Positions 1 through 13,284 of a DNA stretch of 64,000 bases are shown here, piece by piece. Origin of the DNA: Rhabditoides inermis (taxonomy: Eukaryota > Nematoda > Chromadorea > Rhabditida > Rhabditidae); assembly GCA_963966185.1 (NCBI GenBank), contig CAWZYM010000219.1:1-64000 (forward strand), given 5' to 3'. Position 1 is the stretch's first letter. Every line of letters starts with the position of its first letter. A program made the translations under genes and the position numbers. The notes under the pieces were generated by a model. It was not told where the DNA came from. It saw only the letters and a program-made list of their open reading frames with translations, and made no database searches.

Positions 1-147
1 GAATCCTTCTCTCTCAAACAGTGCTCAAAGCATATGACAGCATTCCTATCCACTGCAACCACCCATTCCTGTGTGCGGGGGTAGTGGGTTTGACTGACTC
101 TCCTCTGATTTACTCAACGACGCGCGACTCGAGACTATCCCCCGTAC

Positions 148-1627
148 CTTCTTGTGCATCTGTCCCCTGCTCGGTCCTGCGAAGGCGGCGGGGGGAGGCA
201 CGGACTGATGCTGCCGCGGAGGCGGACGGATCACCTAATGTTTACTGTTTACTTGTTTGTTCACAACTGGCTTTATTTGACAATACACGTGTTTCATTAC
301 ACTCAACCTTGTTGTTATTCCATATTTTAGAAACGGTTAATGTGAAGTTATTTTCTTCATACGTTTCACACCCATTAAATATCTGAAACAACACGATGAT
401 TAATTAATTGAACTCGTGCTTCTTTAACTAATTGACTAGTAACTAAAAAAATATCAAAACAAAATTCTACATGCAATAGCCGAATGACCACGATGATTAA
501 TTTATTGAATGCATGTTTTAATCTAACAACTAGAAAAAAATCAAAACCAAATTGCGTTGTTGCTAGTGTACCACAGGATATATCACCTATTGGTTCATTT
601 GTTTACTTGTTTGTTTTTGTTTGTTTACTTGTTTGTTCACCCCACCCACCTGCGTTTTGCTGGTGCAACACCACAGGATATATCACCTATTGGTTCATTT
701 GTTTACTTGTTTGTTTTTGTTTGTTTACTCGTTTGTTTACCCCACCCACCTGCTTGGGCACGGGTATCTTGCTGACCATCTTGTTCTCGAACACTGTACA
801 CATGTCCTCACCCGGAGTGGAGGCCTGGAAACAAACACGTAAACAAGTAAACAAACAAGTAAACAAACATGTAAACAAGTAAACACACCTTCTCGCTGAC
901 GTGTGTAATGTGGCTCATGATAGACTCGTTCGACTTGGATTCGGGGATGGTGGGAATGGCGCGATTCAGCGGAGGACGACGCACTTTCTGGAAAGAGAGA
1001 AATGTGGAAATGTGAAGTGTGAATCAACCACTACACAAATATCTAAGAAACTGTATAGAGACGGAGAAAGTATATGAATCAGCCCAGACTCACGTATATG
1101 CAGCAATACATCGTCTGTGTCTGACGTTATCACAGAGTGAGAGCAAACGATGGGTCACGTTATCAACTATATCATGCGCGGCAAATTTAGAATCGATATG
1201 CGGAACATTGTATTATCAAAGTGAAGTGCACATAGCAACGAATTGACTACAACGCCGACAAGCAATGGAAAACAATGGAATGCTGCTCGATAATCGGAGG
1301 CCGGCGCTTGTCTCTGCAATTCCTAGGGGAGCCATAGCGACTCACAACGATGAATCAAGAGAGGATACAAAATGTTATGTACTTGTAAGTAACTTGTACA
1401 ATGTTAATCGGCTTACGAATACGAACATGGACATTCTATACGACCGCATTTGGAGGGAATTGGGTGTGGGAGACATTGATGGCTAGAATGACAAATGCCC
1501 TTTTGATTAGTGGTCGGGAGGCAATTGGATGGAAGCGAATTAGCATAGAAGACTCCCAAAAACGTCGAGTCGCGCAGTGTGTATAAATAAAGCTCGGGGG
1601 TTTCTGGGCTCTAGTATGAGTGAGCAA

Positions 1628-1679
<52 letters not shown>

Positions 1680-2267
1680 GCGCGACATGTGTATACCAGG
1701 GCCGCAACACCTTTTGATTGATGGCCTCCGCGCACGCAAGAAAGGAAATAGGGAAAGGGGCTTTTAAAGAAATTGCCGTCATTCTATGATTATTGAAGGG
1801 ACTGGGAATATATGCGGATACTGCCTTCATCAAACTTGGAGATTAGCTATTTACATACATCATCTCTCTCTCTCTACATATCTCTATCTCTCTCTCTCTC
1901 TCTCTCTCACTTCTAGGTAAGAACAAGCCGATAGCAACCCATTCTAGGAGGGATAAGTGTACCATAATCCCTCTTTCGCACTTTTTGGTGAGAAAGTATT
2001 GATGTCGCTGGGGAGATTAGGTGAAGTGGAATCGAGTCCTTTCGAGGATGCTAGGGTTCGTACACATCAAATAAAAGAAAAGGGACTTTATTTTTCAGTT
2101 ATTTTTCGCCTACGTTTCACATATCACATTAAAAAATTGTTGCGACCGCGAAACTAATTCTGCGCGACTACATGAACGCTAAAACACCTGTGAACCAGAA
2201 GCTATTACGCACAGTCATTATGTTTTTTTATGATGCACATGTTATGTTTTCTATGATGCACAAAGAC

Positions 2268-2314
<47 letters not shown>

Positions 2315-2409
2315 AGATAACAAATTACAAATATAAAAACACAACCCACAGGTGCAACGTATCCCGGCGGCGCGTCTTCAGCAGCGAACGGGCGCTGACT
2401 GGGAATCAC
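148..2409 (-). CDS. Unidentified protein, internal exons (partial)
   Basis: Four exons read leftward with consistent phase 0 boundaries: 2350-2409, 889-987, 750-824 and 148-234 (20, 33, 25 and 29 codons). Each has an AG acceptor and a GT donor; a branch of the last one may run on past the left edge. The predicted peptide is rich in Pro, Ser, Arg and Lys and looks intrinsically disordered (for example the segment RRPPLNRAIP). I see no domain, signal peptide or membrane segment. Neither end of the gene is fixed. Candidate upstream exons lie at 3199-3302 and 7342-7458. A weak terminal exon could follow near 18-54. I do not recognise the family. Phase agreement across four exons makes a real gene more likely than chance. 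Confidence 0.5.
571..757. repeat. 100-bp tandem repeat overlapping an exon-donor edge
   Basis: A unit beginning CCACAGGATATATCACC recurs at 571 and 671 (period 100 bp), with a more diverged partial copy just before 571. Each unit contains GTTTAC/TTTGTTTG-type runs and ends in the complement of a GTGGGTGGG splice donor. The right-hand unit supplies the donor of the minus-strand exon 750-824. Confidence 0.8.
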
Positions 2410-2649
2410 CTGAGAAAATCAACAATAATACATTACCACCAACATTCTACATTAATATCAATGCTATATTACCATTTCTAGAAACATGGCGCAGTCATTA
2501 GGCAGATATGTATTGTTTTGAAATAAACTAATAAAATAATAATAAAAAACAAATCAGCGCACCATAACGGTGGTGTGTGTCCTCGGATAGGGATAGCTGT
2601 GTGCGAGTGGAGCGGCCGCCGAAGGGGACACGGAGCGGAGGAAGGATCT

Positions 2650-2651
<2 letters not shown>

Positions 2652-2698
<47 letters not shown>
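2652..2698. repeat. (TA)n microsatellite
   Basis: An uninterrupted run of about 23 TA dinucleotides. Confidence 0.95.
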
Positions 2699-2699
<1 letters not shown>

Positions 2700-3198
2700 C
2701 TTTATTACTATCTTTTCACAAACTACCCCCATCGTTATTACGTTGTACTCCTTTTAATGTAAATTTCAGTCGACGCTTTTGTAAAAGTTCGCATAGTTTC
2801 ACATGCTAACGATGTGTGCTCATTGAATGAGCGATAAATCTGGTGAGCTTGGTTTCGCTGCCATTTCCCCCTCGTCCTCCTCTTTTTCTCTTGCTAGGGG
2901 GGGGGACAAATCGTTCCCCCCTCTGCGCCCTGCGACCACCCAGGGGGGACAGCATTCATTGTAAGGCCAGAGGGGACACGCTGCAATCGCTGGAATCGGA
3001 GTCAACCACACCACACCAAGGTTCTCCAAGATGAATAGTTGAATAGTAGTAAGTAGTAAGGTTAGGTTTGACAATTAGCTTCACCTACGCCCCCTGTTGT
3101 GATAGTATACCGAGTAACAGCTACAAGTTGAATAAGTAGAACAGTAAACACGTAAAGTAGTTATGTTGGGACAGTTATCATCTGGTCAAGGTGATTAC

Positions 3199-3302
3199 TT
3201 GCTGGTCTTGCTCTTTCTCCGGAGCAGTAGTTGAGTGAGGGCCCTGAGTGGGTTGGAGATGCGCGAGAGGCGCGAGTCAGCGGCAGCCGGCAGGGTCGAC
3301 AT
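3199..3302 (-). CDS. Possible first exon of a minus-strand gene
   Basis: Reading leftward from the ATG at 3302-3300 there is an Arg/Leu/Ser-rich frame (begins MSTLPAAADSR) with a GTAATC donor at phase 2 after 34 codons. An in-frame TAA follows immediately if the donor is not used. It could be the amino-terminus of the gene whose later exons are at 148-2409, but the phase does not match exon 2350-2409 directly, so an intermediate exon would be required. Low confidence. Confidence 0.25.
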
Positions 3303-3735
3303 GGCGCATTTCTGGGGACGGTCAGTGAGTCAGTCAGGGAGACAGGAAGACTGTGGCAAGGTATGCGCGATGCAACGAACTCGGGAGAACAACGACATAT
3401 ACTGCTGATCAAAGTTGGGCACAGGGTGAACTAGGGTTCATGGCAAGGCGCATGGATAGACGGACTGCGGAAGGATGTCTGACATAAGAAGAACACAAAA
3501 AATACAGATCTGATACGTTTCAAATTGCAATAATATTCGACAGTCACTATGTGAAAGCAATGGAAACTCATCTGGGTGAACTATATATGCATCAAAACAC
3601 TAATCAATAATGAGCTTGAATGACATTTGGAGAGGTGTTGGAATGTGAGTGCACGTCTCTCTCCTCTCACTCAACACCATATACGGGTAATGCATGCGCA
3701 CTCCGTTCACTTGACGACGTAGTCACGAAGAGAGA

Positions 3736-3791
<56 letters not shown>

Positions 3792-4163
3792 AGAGAGAGG
3801 GGAGAGACAGGGGAGGAGAGAGAGAGAGAGAGCAATCAGTAAATCATCGGTGCGCAGCTGCACTCGAGTGCTCGATTTGGTTGTCACTCGGCGTTTCAAT
3901 GAAAAGCTCAAGTTATTGCGGAACGGTAAAGACCACCTAGGGCAAAACAAGGTGAAAGTGAGAATAAGAAGCTCTTAAGGAGTAAGCTCGTGATATTGAA
4001 GGTGACAAACGCGCAATAGGCAATAGGCAATAAGTTCGAATAGAGGCTAGTGGTCACGCATTCATCGCGCCCACCTATTCACTCTATAGCCGAGGGTTGC
4101 CAAGCTCACACGCCTCGTGAAATAGTCATATATAGCAAGGAGGCACAAACAAAGCCGAGAATC

Positions 4164-4211
<48 letters not shown>

Positions 4212-4817
4212 GATACTATATCCATATGTGTAAGCACGCACATTCCTACCACCGAACGGGGCGTGAATGAAAGCGGACACCTGTTTCATGCCATAAAAGG
4301 GAGAGAGACAATGTAATTACATTGAGTACTTCGTCCACTGAAGAATGTGCGAAACCGAGAGGGGCAACTAAACAGAGTCGGGGCAAAACAACGAAGAAAG
4401 CGAATCAATACGGGCCGCGTCTGATAGACACATATGTGGCGTGGATGAAATGAAGCGGCCCCGGCGAAACTACTCAATTCTCACATGCTCACTCATGCAC
4501 TCTGACTTTGCGCCTAGTGCACTAGATGCGCGCCAGTCTAATTCGTAGAGGGTGATCTTGGCGCGCGTGAATGGGTCTCCGGAGGAAGAAGGCGAGAGAA
4601 TGTTGATGTATGATAATCGTATGGGAATATGACAGCGAGACGTAACCATGTGATTTGTATGCATGAAAACGAGCCAAATTTTCCGAAATATCGAATAGCT
4701 ATTTACGAGAGAAAAATGTCAAAAACTATGAATCGCTGGTGTGAGTAAGTGGCAAGTTGTCAATCTGTAGTTAGGGTGAGTAGGACGGGGTCTATATGCC
4801 ACCCGTCTCTCTATGTA

Positions 4818-4904
<87 letters not shown>

Positions 4905-6703
4905 TCTGCTAGCCGTCTGTTTTGATAGATGCTCGCCGCCAGCAAACAGGAATTAGAGCGACGATATCCGTCATAAAACGAGGAAAACGAGAGAGGAGAG
5001 GGGACGAAAAGAACCTATTTCGAAGATAAGTCAACGCACATCTTTGAAAAAAACTGTAGAGCACTGGGTTGCTTTGTTTCTCACTTCCCTAACCCACATC
5101 CGCCGTTCCCTTTTATGGTTATGTGCTTGCCTCGAATGGAGAGAGAGGAGAAGAGCGACAGAGAGAGAGAGAAAGAGGGGGGGGGAAGAGAGGGAGGAAG
5201 AAAAAGAGAGAGAGATAAAGAGAGACAGAGAGGAAAGGATAGCGAAACAGCTGGACGGCTGTCGTCAGATTCTAGAAAACCCCCGCGAAAGGGCCTTTTG
5301 ATACAAAACCTCGCATTCAATTTATTCAATTTGCCACCGATTCAATTGCCACGGTCGTTCGTGTTCTTTCAACGAAAAAGATTGAAACCTATTTATTTAG
5401 AACATTTCAGCTTATCGATTGCAGAATTACGTGACCGACTTGGTTAGAAGTGATGTTGTGGACAATTTCAACTGTTTCTCAATGTATTTGTATTATTAGC
5501 CAAATAAGGCAGTTCCAAAACCCCAGTGGTTCGAGAAGATGCGCGGATGTGGAAGCTTCCATCAGAACACACACAATCACTCCTTGATTGGATAGCTCAC
5601 TCTTCCCGGTCAGACAGGCAGAGAGCACGAGAGAGCACGAGGAATGGAGAGAGTCAGAGAGGAGAGTACGGCGAGAGGGCTAATCCCGGAGCGGCGGCGG
5701 CTCATAATCGAATCTTTTCACCCACAAGTGGACACACATGCCACACACTGCTCGCATAATGACGTCACTTATACTAATTTGCGTACATATATTTTCAGAA
5801 ACCCCTTCATTCGGTTTCATAACTGTTTGGGTTGACGGCGTGTAGGTGTGTTTTTCGCTGCGGTCTACTATAATCTCACCTAATCCAAATCCTCTTCATC
5901 TATATATGGCTCCTCGCAAATATCACAGTATTCAGTTCATTTGTCACCATGAATATACTATGCAAATGTGTACTTATTGGTATTTTAGTGCCCGAAATGG
6001 AAGGAAAGACGTGAAACGCAGATCAAATGTCTTGTGAGAGGAGGGAAGTGGGAGGGAGAGGGAGGGAGGGAGAGAGGAAGAGAGGGGAGAGAGAGGGAGG
6101 GAGTTAGAGAGACAGTGAGAGAGAGGAAGGGAGAGAGAGGGAGGGAGTTAGAGAGACAGTGAGACAGAGGGAGGGAGAGAGGGAGGGAGGGAGGGAAGTG
6201 GGAGGGAGAGAGAGAGGAGAGAGGGAGAGAGAGGGAGAGGAAGAGAGAGGGAGAGAGAGAGACAGAGAGAGGCGATTCCAATTCCCTTCCCGCATTACGG
6301 ATGCCAAGCACACGTGTGGAAATTGAAAAACTACAAAAACGAGCGTGAAACTGGAGATTTTTTTGTTCGTGCTGGTCTTTCTAGGTGCTAAAAACATAAT
6401 TGATTTTAATTTTGCCAAGACTGTTTTACAATATTTGTATAAACATTATATTGTTATTGCAGTTTCCCTCTCCCTCTCTCGCCCTCCATTGTTCCGTCTG
6501 GATGCTCGAGTCTCTCTCTCGAGTGCCCTTTCGCATTCCGCGCGCTCCCCGATTAGTGGCGGGCGAGGTAATTACGGCGATTTGAATAGAAGCACGGCTC
6601 TCCCTCCCTCCCTGCCTCTCTCATCTCTCTCTCCCTCTCTCTCTCTCATCACCTTTTACTGCATTCAATATGTGACATGGAGGGATGGAGCGCGCAGACG
6701 CCG

Positions 6704-6750
<47 letters not shown>

Positions 6751-7341
6751 ATAGTGGAGAGGTGAATTGTATGCATTTACGTCTTCTTCGGACTCTGGTT
6801 GCATTCTTCTCCATCTAAGACTGAGTGACGGGGCAAATTGCAAGCAACTCGACACCACAAAACAAAGAGAATTCACGCTTCACTTTGAGAAGTGCCAGTT
6901 AGCGAGAGAGAGAGAGAGAGAGAGAGGAGGGGGGAGGAAAGAGAGATCTCATGATTCGGAGTCTGCGACGGATGTAATCGTAAAATTGCATGACTCTACC
7001 AGACGCGTCACAAATTGACTTCCAACGAACACCGCCGAGTCACGAAAAGTTAAACGGACATAAATCAACCCGCCACTCTCGCCCCTATCACTCTGCGCCC
7101 TCTCCTATCCACACGCTCTCTCGCCCAATTCTCTCACTCACTCAGATTAGCCTGGGGGCATAATCATGGCGCGGCGGCTCTACGTGGGAATGTGTCGCGA
7201 ATTATCGATCCGCTGTGACTGACAACCTGCGGTGAGTAGATGAGTAGCCATAACAAATAGCGCGTATTGGTAAACAAAGGTGGGCAAACAAACAAACAAC
7301 CCCGAAAACATGTGAAACGACATGTGTGAAAGAGGACTCAC

Positions 7342-7458
7342 CGATTCATGGTTGATGGCTTGATGAATTAGCGTAGCTCTGCGAATATTAATAAGTTGTA
7401 GACGCAAATTGATTCTGTGAAACAGCCGCGAAACTTCAACAGTCAACACATTGGAAAC
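7342..7458 (-). CDS. Isolated internal exon of an unidentified gene
   Basis: A 39-codon phase-0 exon with a clean TTTTGCAG acceptor (right) and a GTGAGT donor (left). The peptide is Leu/Ile/Arg-rich and helical in character, for example the segments SRLFHRINLRLQ and LINIRRATLI. No neighbouring exon could be joined with certainty. It may belong to the minus-strand gene at 148-2409, which would then contain a 5-kb repeat-filled intron. Family not recognised. Confidence 0.4.
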
Positions 7459-7631
7459 CTGCAAAACACACGTTTCATGTCAAATAGTTTTGATTGAAAA
7501 CAAACAAAAAACGTCAGAGATATGAACGTCAATTCACACAATATTTCAAAACGCATAAACCAAAACAGCGATATGAGGGTGGTAATGGCGTATTCTATCA
7601 TTGGAGCTGTCGTCGAGTTCCCTCTCGTCTC

Positions 7632-7665
<34 letters not shown>

Positions 7666-8604
7666 TTCTCTCTCTCTCTCTCTCTTCAACAAACCCCGCC
7701 CCTCTTGGACATTGCATAGACGCGCCGACTCACACTCCCGATTGAATATAGAAGGGAGATGTGAGGAGGAGGAGCGGAGAAGAGAGAGAAAGAGAGAGAG
7801 AGATAGAGAGAGAGAGAAGATGAGAGAGAAAGAGGAAATGAGAAAGACAAGGGAAGAGGGAGGTAGACGTAGAGAAATAGAGCAAAGGATAAAGAGAGAA
7901 AGAGGAGAGGAGAAAAGGATAATAACGACAGCGCAAATCTTTCCCTTCTGTCCGGCCACCCATTGTGCTTTATGGGTATGAGATAGTGGCTACAAGTGCT
8001 TCTTTTTCTCGCTATCTCAACTAATAGCTCAAAGATATAGAAAAAAGACAAAGGGGAGAGGAACGTAGACGTGAGGCGTAGAGAAAAGGATGAAGAGTGA
8101 AAGAGGAAAGAAGAAGAGTATATGAGGAAGACGGAGAGTTGGAATGTGTTAATACCCGGTTTAAGACAAGTTTTTTTTTTGGCAGATTCACTGACCGTAG
8201 ATCCAAAAACGGGAGAAAAAAGAAGGTAAAGAAAAAAGAGACGAGAGAGGGAGAGAGAGAGGAGAGAGATGTTGGGATGTGTTGATAATTGATAGTTGAA
8301 AGTGTCGGTGAATGTCGTTGTTCTACCAGCCTTGCATACGTACCGTACATATATTCGAGACGTTCGGAATGCATTCAGACTGCGCAGTATTGCACATAAA
8401 CAGTACACCGTTCCCCCTACACGCGATACCGTAAACTAAACAAGTATCATTTTACTCTCCGGCAAACTTTCGTCCAGGTACCAAAAACACTTCTATTCTT
8501 TTCCCGACCTGATGTAATGATACGATTTCTGGTGGAACCTATTTGCCGCAATCGAGTACGAGACGAGACACATACACGCAGCCACAGCCAGTCACGTACT
8601 TTGA
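7459..8604. other. No gene seen; CT/GA tracts
   Basis: The stretch holds CT tracts at about 7630-7685 and purine-rich GA tracts at about 7765-7920 and 8040-8270. Several long open frames exist on both strands, but they are products of the dinucleotide repeats and carry no plausible splice or domain signal. Confidence 0.6.
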
Positions 8605-10731
8605 GTGAATGGTAAACTTAATTTCAGGACCATCGACAGACATTCTGAGAACGAGGAAACCTACTGTTTTATATCTTACATGATCGCATGTAACAAACAC
8701 AAAAAATCGACAAGTCATCTTCATCACACAAATTCAATGACAATATTCTGTGACATTATAAAAGACGCAATACGCTACCGTATACCTCAAATACAAGTCA
8801 ACCGTGATCACTCTCCAAAATTCCCAAAATGGCTAGAAAAACTTCAAAATAGAGTAAGACGGTTGCACCATCGGCAGAAAACTTCCAGTAGCATACAGGA
8901 TCGAGAGCGTTATAAGTGCTTACTGAAAGAGTATCGTCGAAGTATCAAACAATGCATACAAGAACGAGAAGCACACATCCTGAACAGTTCCTCTCCTGCG
9001 CGCTACTGGCAATATGTAAAATCGAAGTTAGCACCGGTTGACCCCATTCCGGATCTAACTGATAGTAGTGGTAGAGTAGTCTCAGACGATCGAGAAAGAG
9101 CCACTCTATTCAATGAGTTCTTTGGCTCGGTCTTCTCGAGAGATAATAACGAGACATTCCATTTACAAGACCATCCTGGTGCCCACTCGATAGCAGACGT
9201 AGATTTCAGTCCCCATTGTGTTTACGAATACCTGAAAAGAACTAAAAGAAAAATATCCTGTGGACCAGATGAGATTCCCTCTATTATTTTACAAGCCCTC
9301 GCTGTTGTCATCGCAGAACCTCTATCGATAATTTTTTCACAGTGTTTTCATGAGGGTGTTATTCCATCAATATGGCGTAAGGGTATAGTTGTCCCGGTCT
9401 TCAAAAGTGGTGATAAAACACAATGCACTAACTATCGACCTATTACGTTGACCTGTTGCGCAAGCCGGGTGTTTGAGAGAATGCTATGCTATAACATTCG
9501 ATGTCATTTGTGGAAATACAAAATAATAAATCCACAGCAGCATGGTTTTCTCGATGGTAGAGGCACAACAAGGCAAATGGTTGAATATGTAGGATATTTA
9601 GTTGAACATTTGGATAAAAAAATACCGGTAGACACTATTTATCTAGATATTAAAAAGGCGTTTGATTCAGTTGTTCATAGAAGATTAAATGAGGTATGCA
9701 GGTCATACAAGATTGATGGAAAAACTCTCCGGTGGTTAAACCTGTTTCTATCCGACCGCACTCAGTCGGTAAGGGTGGGCACAGGACTATCAGATTGGAT
9801 TCCAGTTCTTAGTGGTGTACCACAAGGTAGTGTTGTTGGACCTCTACTTTTCTTGATCTATGTAAATGGAATCGGCTCCGTTATCAAACATAGCAAATTC
9901 TTCTTGTACGCGGATGACATGAAACTGTCAATTCCACAAAACATTCCCAATTTCAAGGTATTACTCGAAATTGACTTGGTAAATGTACATCAATGGCTTG
10001 GTGAGCGCCAACTCTTACTATCGGCTGCTAAATCCAGAGTTATTCATTTTGGAAAACGTGCCATCAAGTCTGTATATACGTGTGATGGCTCCGTAATAGC
10101 CTGCACTGACTCAATCAAAGATCTTGGTATTTATCTCACAACCGATCTCAGTCCAAGCGAGCATATCAGAAAAATCATTCAGAAAACATCTTCACGAATC
10201 GGTGTGTTACGAATGGCCTTCCAACGGAATGAGTCGTTGTTTTTAAACTTCTATAAATATAAAATACGACCAGTTCTCGAGTACGGTAGTGAGGTGCTCC
10301 TTGCACTTAACGTAACTCAAATTAACGAATTAGAAGCTGTGCAAAGATCCTTCACTAGAATGCTTGCCCCGAAACTGTCATATCAATGTCGACTGAAACA
10401 TTTGGAGCTAGACACACTGTGGACTCGCAGAACTTTGTCAGATTTGCGCCTTGTTCATAGCTATCTGTATGGTTTCGTAAACGCTCCCAATCCCTTCATG
10501 CTTGCAAATTCAAGATCATCATCATTGCGTTCGAATGGCTTGAAATTACAGAGTATCTCCAAGACCACCCTTAGCCAGAGTTTTATCACACATCGAGTAG
10601 TGAAATACTGGAATCTCTTAGATTCAAATACAGTATGCCAATTTAAAAAGACGGACTTCAGAGTACGACTAATGTCTTTTTTCACAAATAACTTCTCTCG
10701 TTTTACTGTAGATGACCCCACCCGTATATAA
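8605..10731 (+). mobile_element. LINE copy 1: CR1/jockey-type non-LTR retrotransposon, 5'-truncated
   Basis: One 708-codon open frame encodes a reverse transcriptase of the non-LTR (LINE) type. Visible motifs are the pre-RT CGPDEIPS segment near residue 220, YLDIKKAFDS (first catalytic Asp) near 345-354, GVPQGSVVGPLLF near 410, and the catalytic YADD near 435-438. The carboxy-terminus ends DDPTRI, as in many CR1-like elements and in the second copy (55750-58190 here). The apurinic-type endonuclease and ORF1 that normally precede it are missing, so the element is 5'-truncated, the usual outcome of target-primed insertion. The frame has no stops or frameshifts, which indicates a fairly recent insertion. 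The 3' end of the element past the stop codon was not located. The start codon given is only the first Met in the frame. Confidence 0.9.
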
Positions 10732-11984
10732 ATTGATTGCTCTCAGGCGACTAGGTAGCCCGAGTTTGATTCCTTTCTGTTCCCCCTTTCATACTAATAT
10801 TTACTATGGTGTCTGTCTGTCTGTCTGTCATTCTTTCCGGAGAGATATCTCTTTTCAAAGTATACCCTATTTGCTAATTTCTTCTAGAAAGTTTCTTTAA
10901 CACCCGAGAACGCAAAATTCCAAATATCTCGTCAATAGCGATCTCCTAATCATAGTTATCAGCTAATCTCTTAACTATGGAGAAAAATTTCAAATTATTT
11001 CAATTAGAACCAAATTCGGAGAGTAGGTGAATCGACCTAGAAAAAGTCGATAGCCGCGATACCAGCTGCCTGTGACCTCATCTTCATGCCCAAATAGGCG
11101 AATGTACCCAAAATGCACCCAAAATTCATGATCTTCGATTTCTATAAAAGTTGAATAGAAGAAAGATTACGTAAAATAGATTATAGGAACTGGTTTCTTT
11201 TTCTGAAAAGTCACCAAATATGGCGTATATGATCGACTTTTCGTACAGACGAGATAGAGGGTCCAATTTGTAAACTTAAGCTTTTATGGGCAAAAAAGCC
11301 CTTCTGTCAAAGTTTCAGATCGATCGGACTTGTCTTCATACAGTATTAGACATTTTCTGAGCGCGCGTTACTTGCTGGGGTCGCGCCCACCGAATTGCTC
11401 GCTACCAGCCGCCAGGTCAACCGATCGATATCGAATAGTTGGCATTCGCAATCACTATCCCATATCCACTCAGTTGTGTCTTTTTCTTAAGGAATATGTC
11501 TAAACATAACAATTATGGATTGAGTCAGTTGAAAAAGACAAAATGTCTATCTTCTACGAATAACTTTGACAGAACGAAAAGTTGAAGGTTGAAAGTTAAG
11601 TAAAATGTTTCGAGACGTCAATAGATAGTGCTTTCTAACGATCCAATCAACCTCAAACTGTTTCAAACTCCTTCACACGTGCACACAACGTGTTAGAGAG
11701 CGCCAGCCGGCTTCTTTTCTTGAAGTCATTGTAGACGTAATATAGAACTATTTACTGTTTCTTTTTCAATTGAAACTAAGTTTTGAGTTTATTACTTGTA
11801 TTATTGTACATATTCAGCCTGAAATTCCGCTTTTCGATGCAGTACTGTGTCGAGTGGAAGTGAGGTGAGGTGAGAATCGAGTTCACCTTACATGTCATTT
11901 GGCAAGCACAGGCGGTAGAGAGTAGACAGTAGAGAGAGAAGACAGTAGAGAAGAGAGTAGTACTTCTGTTTGAAAAAGTTTTTA

Positions 11985-12420
11985 CATAACTGTCTCTCAA
12001 AAGTCGCAGTGACTACTGCAGATGTGAGAATAGAAGAGTAGACAGAAGGTACCATAGTACTGTCTCTAGAAAGTTGTTGTCACCGCAGCGGGGACGTGAA
12101 AGTATACAAGAGAGAGAAAAGGAGAGAGCGCGAGAATAGAAGAGAGAGAGAGAAAAGAGGAGAGAGAAGGGAGAGTAGACATAGCTGTCTCTCGAAAGTC
12201 ACAGTGATAGTGATTACTGCAGATGTGGGAGTGAGAGTGGAAGAGGTGACGAGAGGTGAAAGTGGACAGAAGAAAACATAACAATGTCTCTAGAAAATTG
12301 TTGTCATAGTAGAAGAAAAAGATGCAGTAGACAAACAAGAGCATAGTATTAGTATTGTCTCTAGAAAGTTGACAGTAGACAATAGAGAAGATATTACTGT
12401 TTCTAGAAAATATAATACTG
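11985..12420. repeat. Diverged tandem repeat built on GTCTCTAGAAA
   Basis: The phrase GTCTCTAGAAA(A/G)TTG or GTCTCTCGAAAGTC recurs at about 11990, 12061, 12187, 12284, 12357 and 12398, each followed by related text such as ACTGCAGATGTG and AGTAGACA. Units are unequal in length and diverged. No coding sense is evident. Confidence 0.6.
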
Positions 12421-12460
12421 AGAGAGAAAGAGAGAAAGAGATAGCGAGACAGTGGGAAAG

Positions 12461-12516
<56 letters not shown>

Positions 12517-12610
12517 GAGAGAGGAGAGAGGAGAGAGGAGAGATAGGGGAGATAGGGGAGAGTAGAACTGTGTCGAGGAAAGAGAGAGAGAGGGGCGGGG
12601 GGAGGAGGAG
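12420..12610. repeat. (GA)n-rich purine tract
   Basis: A long GA microsatellite grading into GGAGA(G)n and GGGGA units. Confidence 0.9.
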
Positions 12611-13141
12611 GGAGATAGGATGGAAAGTAGACAGAACAGTGTTGAGGAAAAAGAGATGGGGCGGTGTGAATCTGTGGAACATAAAATGAGTAAAAAAGAA
12701 GTAGGAGAAATAGTTAGAAAAGACAAAAATTAATCTACATATACAAAATACATAGAACTTGAACACTTCAACTACAACCCTTGCGTGTATGTATCTTCGC
12801 AAGAGTCATTAGAGAGCAATCAACTATCAAACATGCAAGACAAACTATTCTTCTATTTTCTATTTTTGTATACCTAGTGCGGAGGCGCGCGACAGCGCGC
12901 CGATGCGCTAGTCTGGAAGGTTGAAGTAGTTTCTGTGTCTGTGTCTGAGATGACAACCCATTCTATGCGCTCGTATGGGTGCCAATGGGCTCTGTCACAG
13001 TCTTCACTTTGTCCCTACTCACGGATCTGACCGTTAGTTTGTTGGATGCTGTGTGTTGTGATTTTGTGATTTCTGATTAAGGATGAAAGGATGAAAAAGG
13101 AAGGATGAATAAAGGATGAACCTTTAAATACATTATTATTA

Positions 13142-13275
13142 TTCACGATGAAGGTTGGAGGTATACTTGAATGTTGTCGTCGCACTCATTACTCTGTTCT
13201 CGTCCTTGGATGATTGTGCAGCAGCAACATCCCTTCTTTTAAAATTGAGAGTACAGTAACCTACAGTACCGTATT
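13142..13275. repeat. Direct repeat, copy A
   Basis: A segment of about 130 bp starting TTCACGATGAAGGTTG and ending in the TACAGTAACCTACAGTACCG motif recurs, diverged, at 14018-14150. Copy A overlaps the 3' side of a possible minus-strand exon. Confidence 0.75.
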
Positions 13276-13284
13276 CTACCGTAC

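Larger units (their letters stand above)
1630..6930. repeat. Microsatellite-rich stretch, mostly (CT)n/(GA)n
   Basis: Successive CT or GA tracts occur near 1630-1676, 1862-1908, 2269-2310, 3729-3832, 4166-4209, 4811-4905, 5155-5230, 6038-6275, 6600-6747 and 6903-6929. The 6038-6275 tract is an imperfect minisatellite with a block containing GAGTTAGAGAGACAGTGAGA repeated. From 3303 to 7341 I find no exon with convincing splice sites. Confidence 0.85.
10732..13141. other. Non-genic stretch downstream of the LINE
   Basis: No convincing exon. It contains a short CTGT run (10811-10829), a diverged tandem repeat (11985-12420), a long purine tract (12420-12610) and, at the right end, a sequence finishing in ATT repeats (about 13127-13141) that resembles the 3' tail of the LINE at 55750-58190. 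AT-rich DNA between 10900 and 11980 shows no motif I can name. Confidence 0.6.

Noticed and set aside
5985..6418. Long Leu/Ser/Pro-rich open frames on the minus strand
   Set aside because: They are translations of (CT)n repeats with no start context, splice sites or non-repetitive content.
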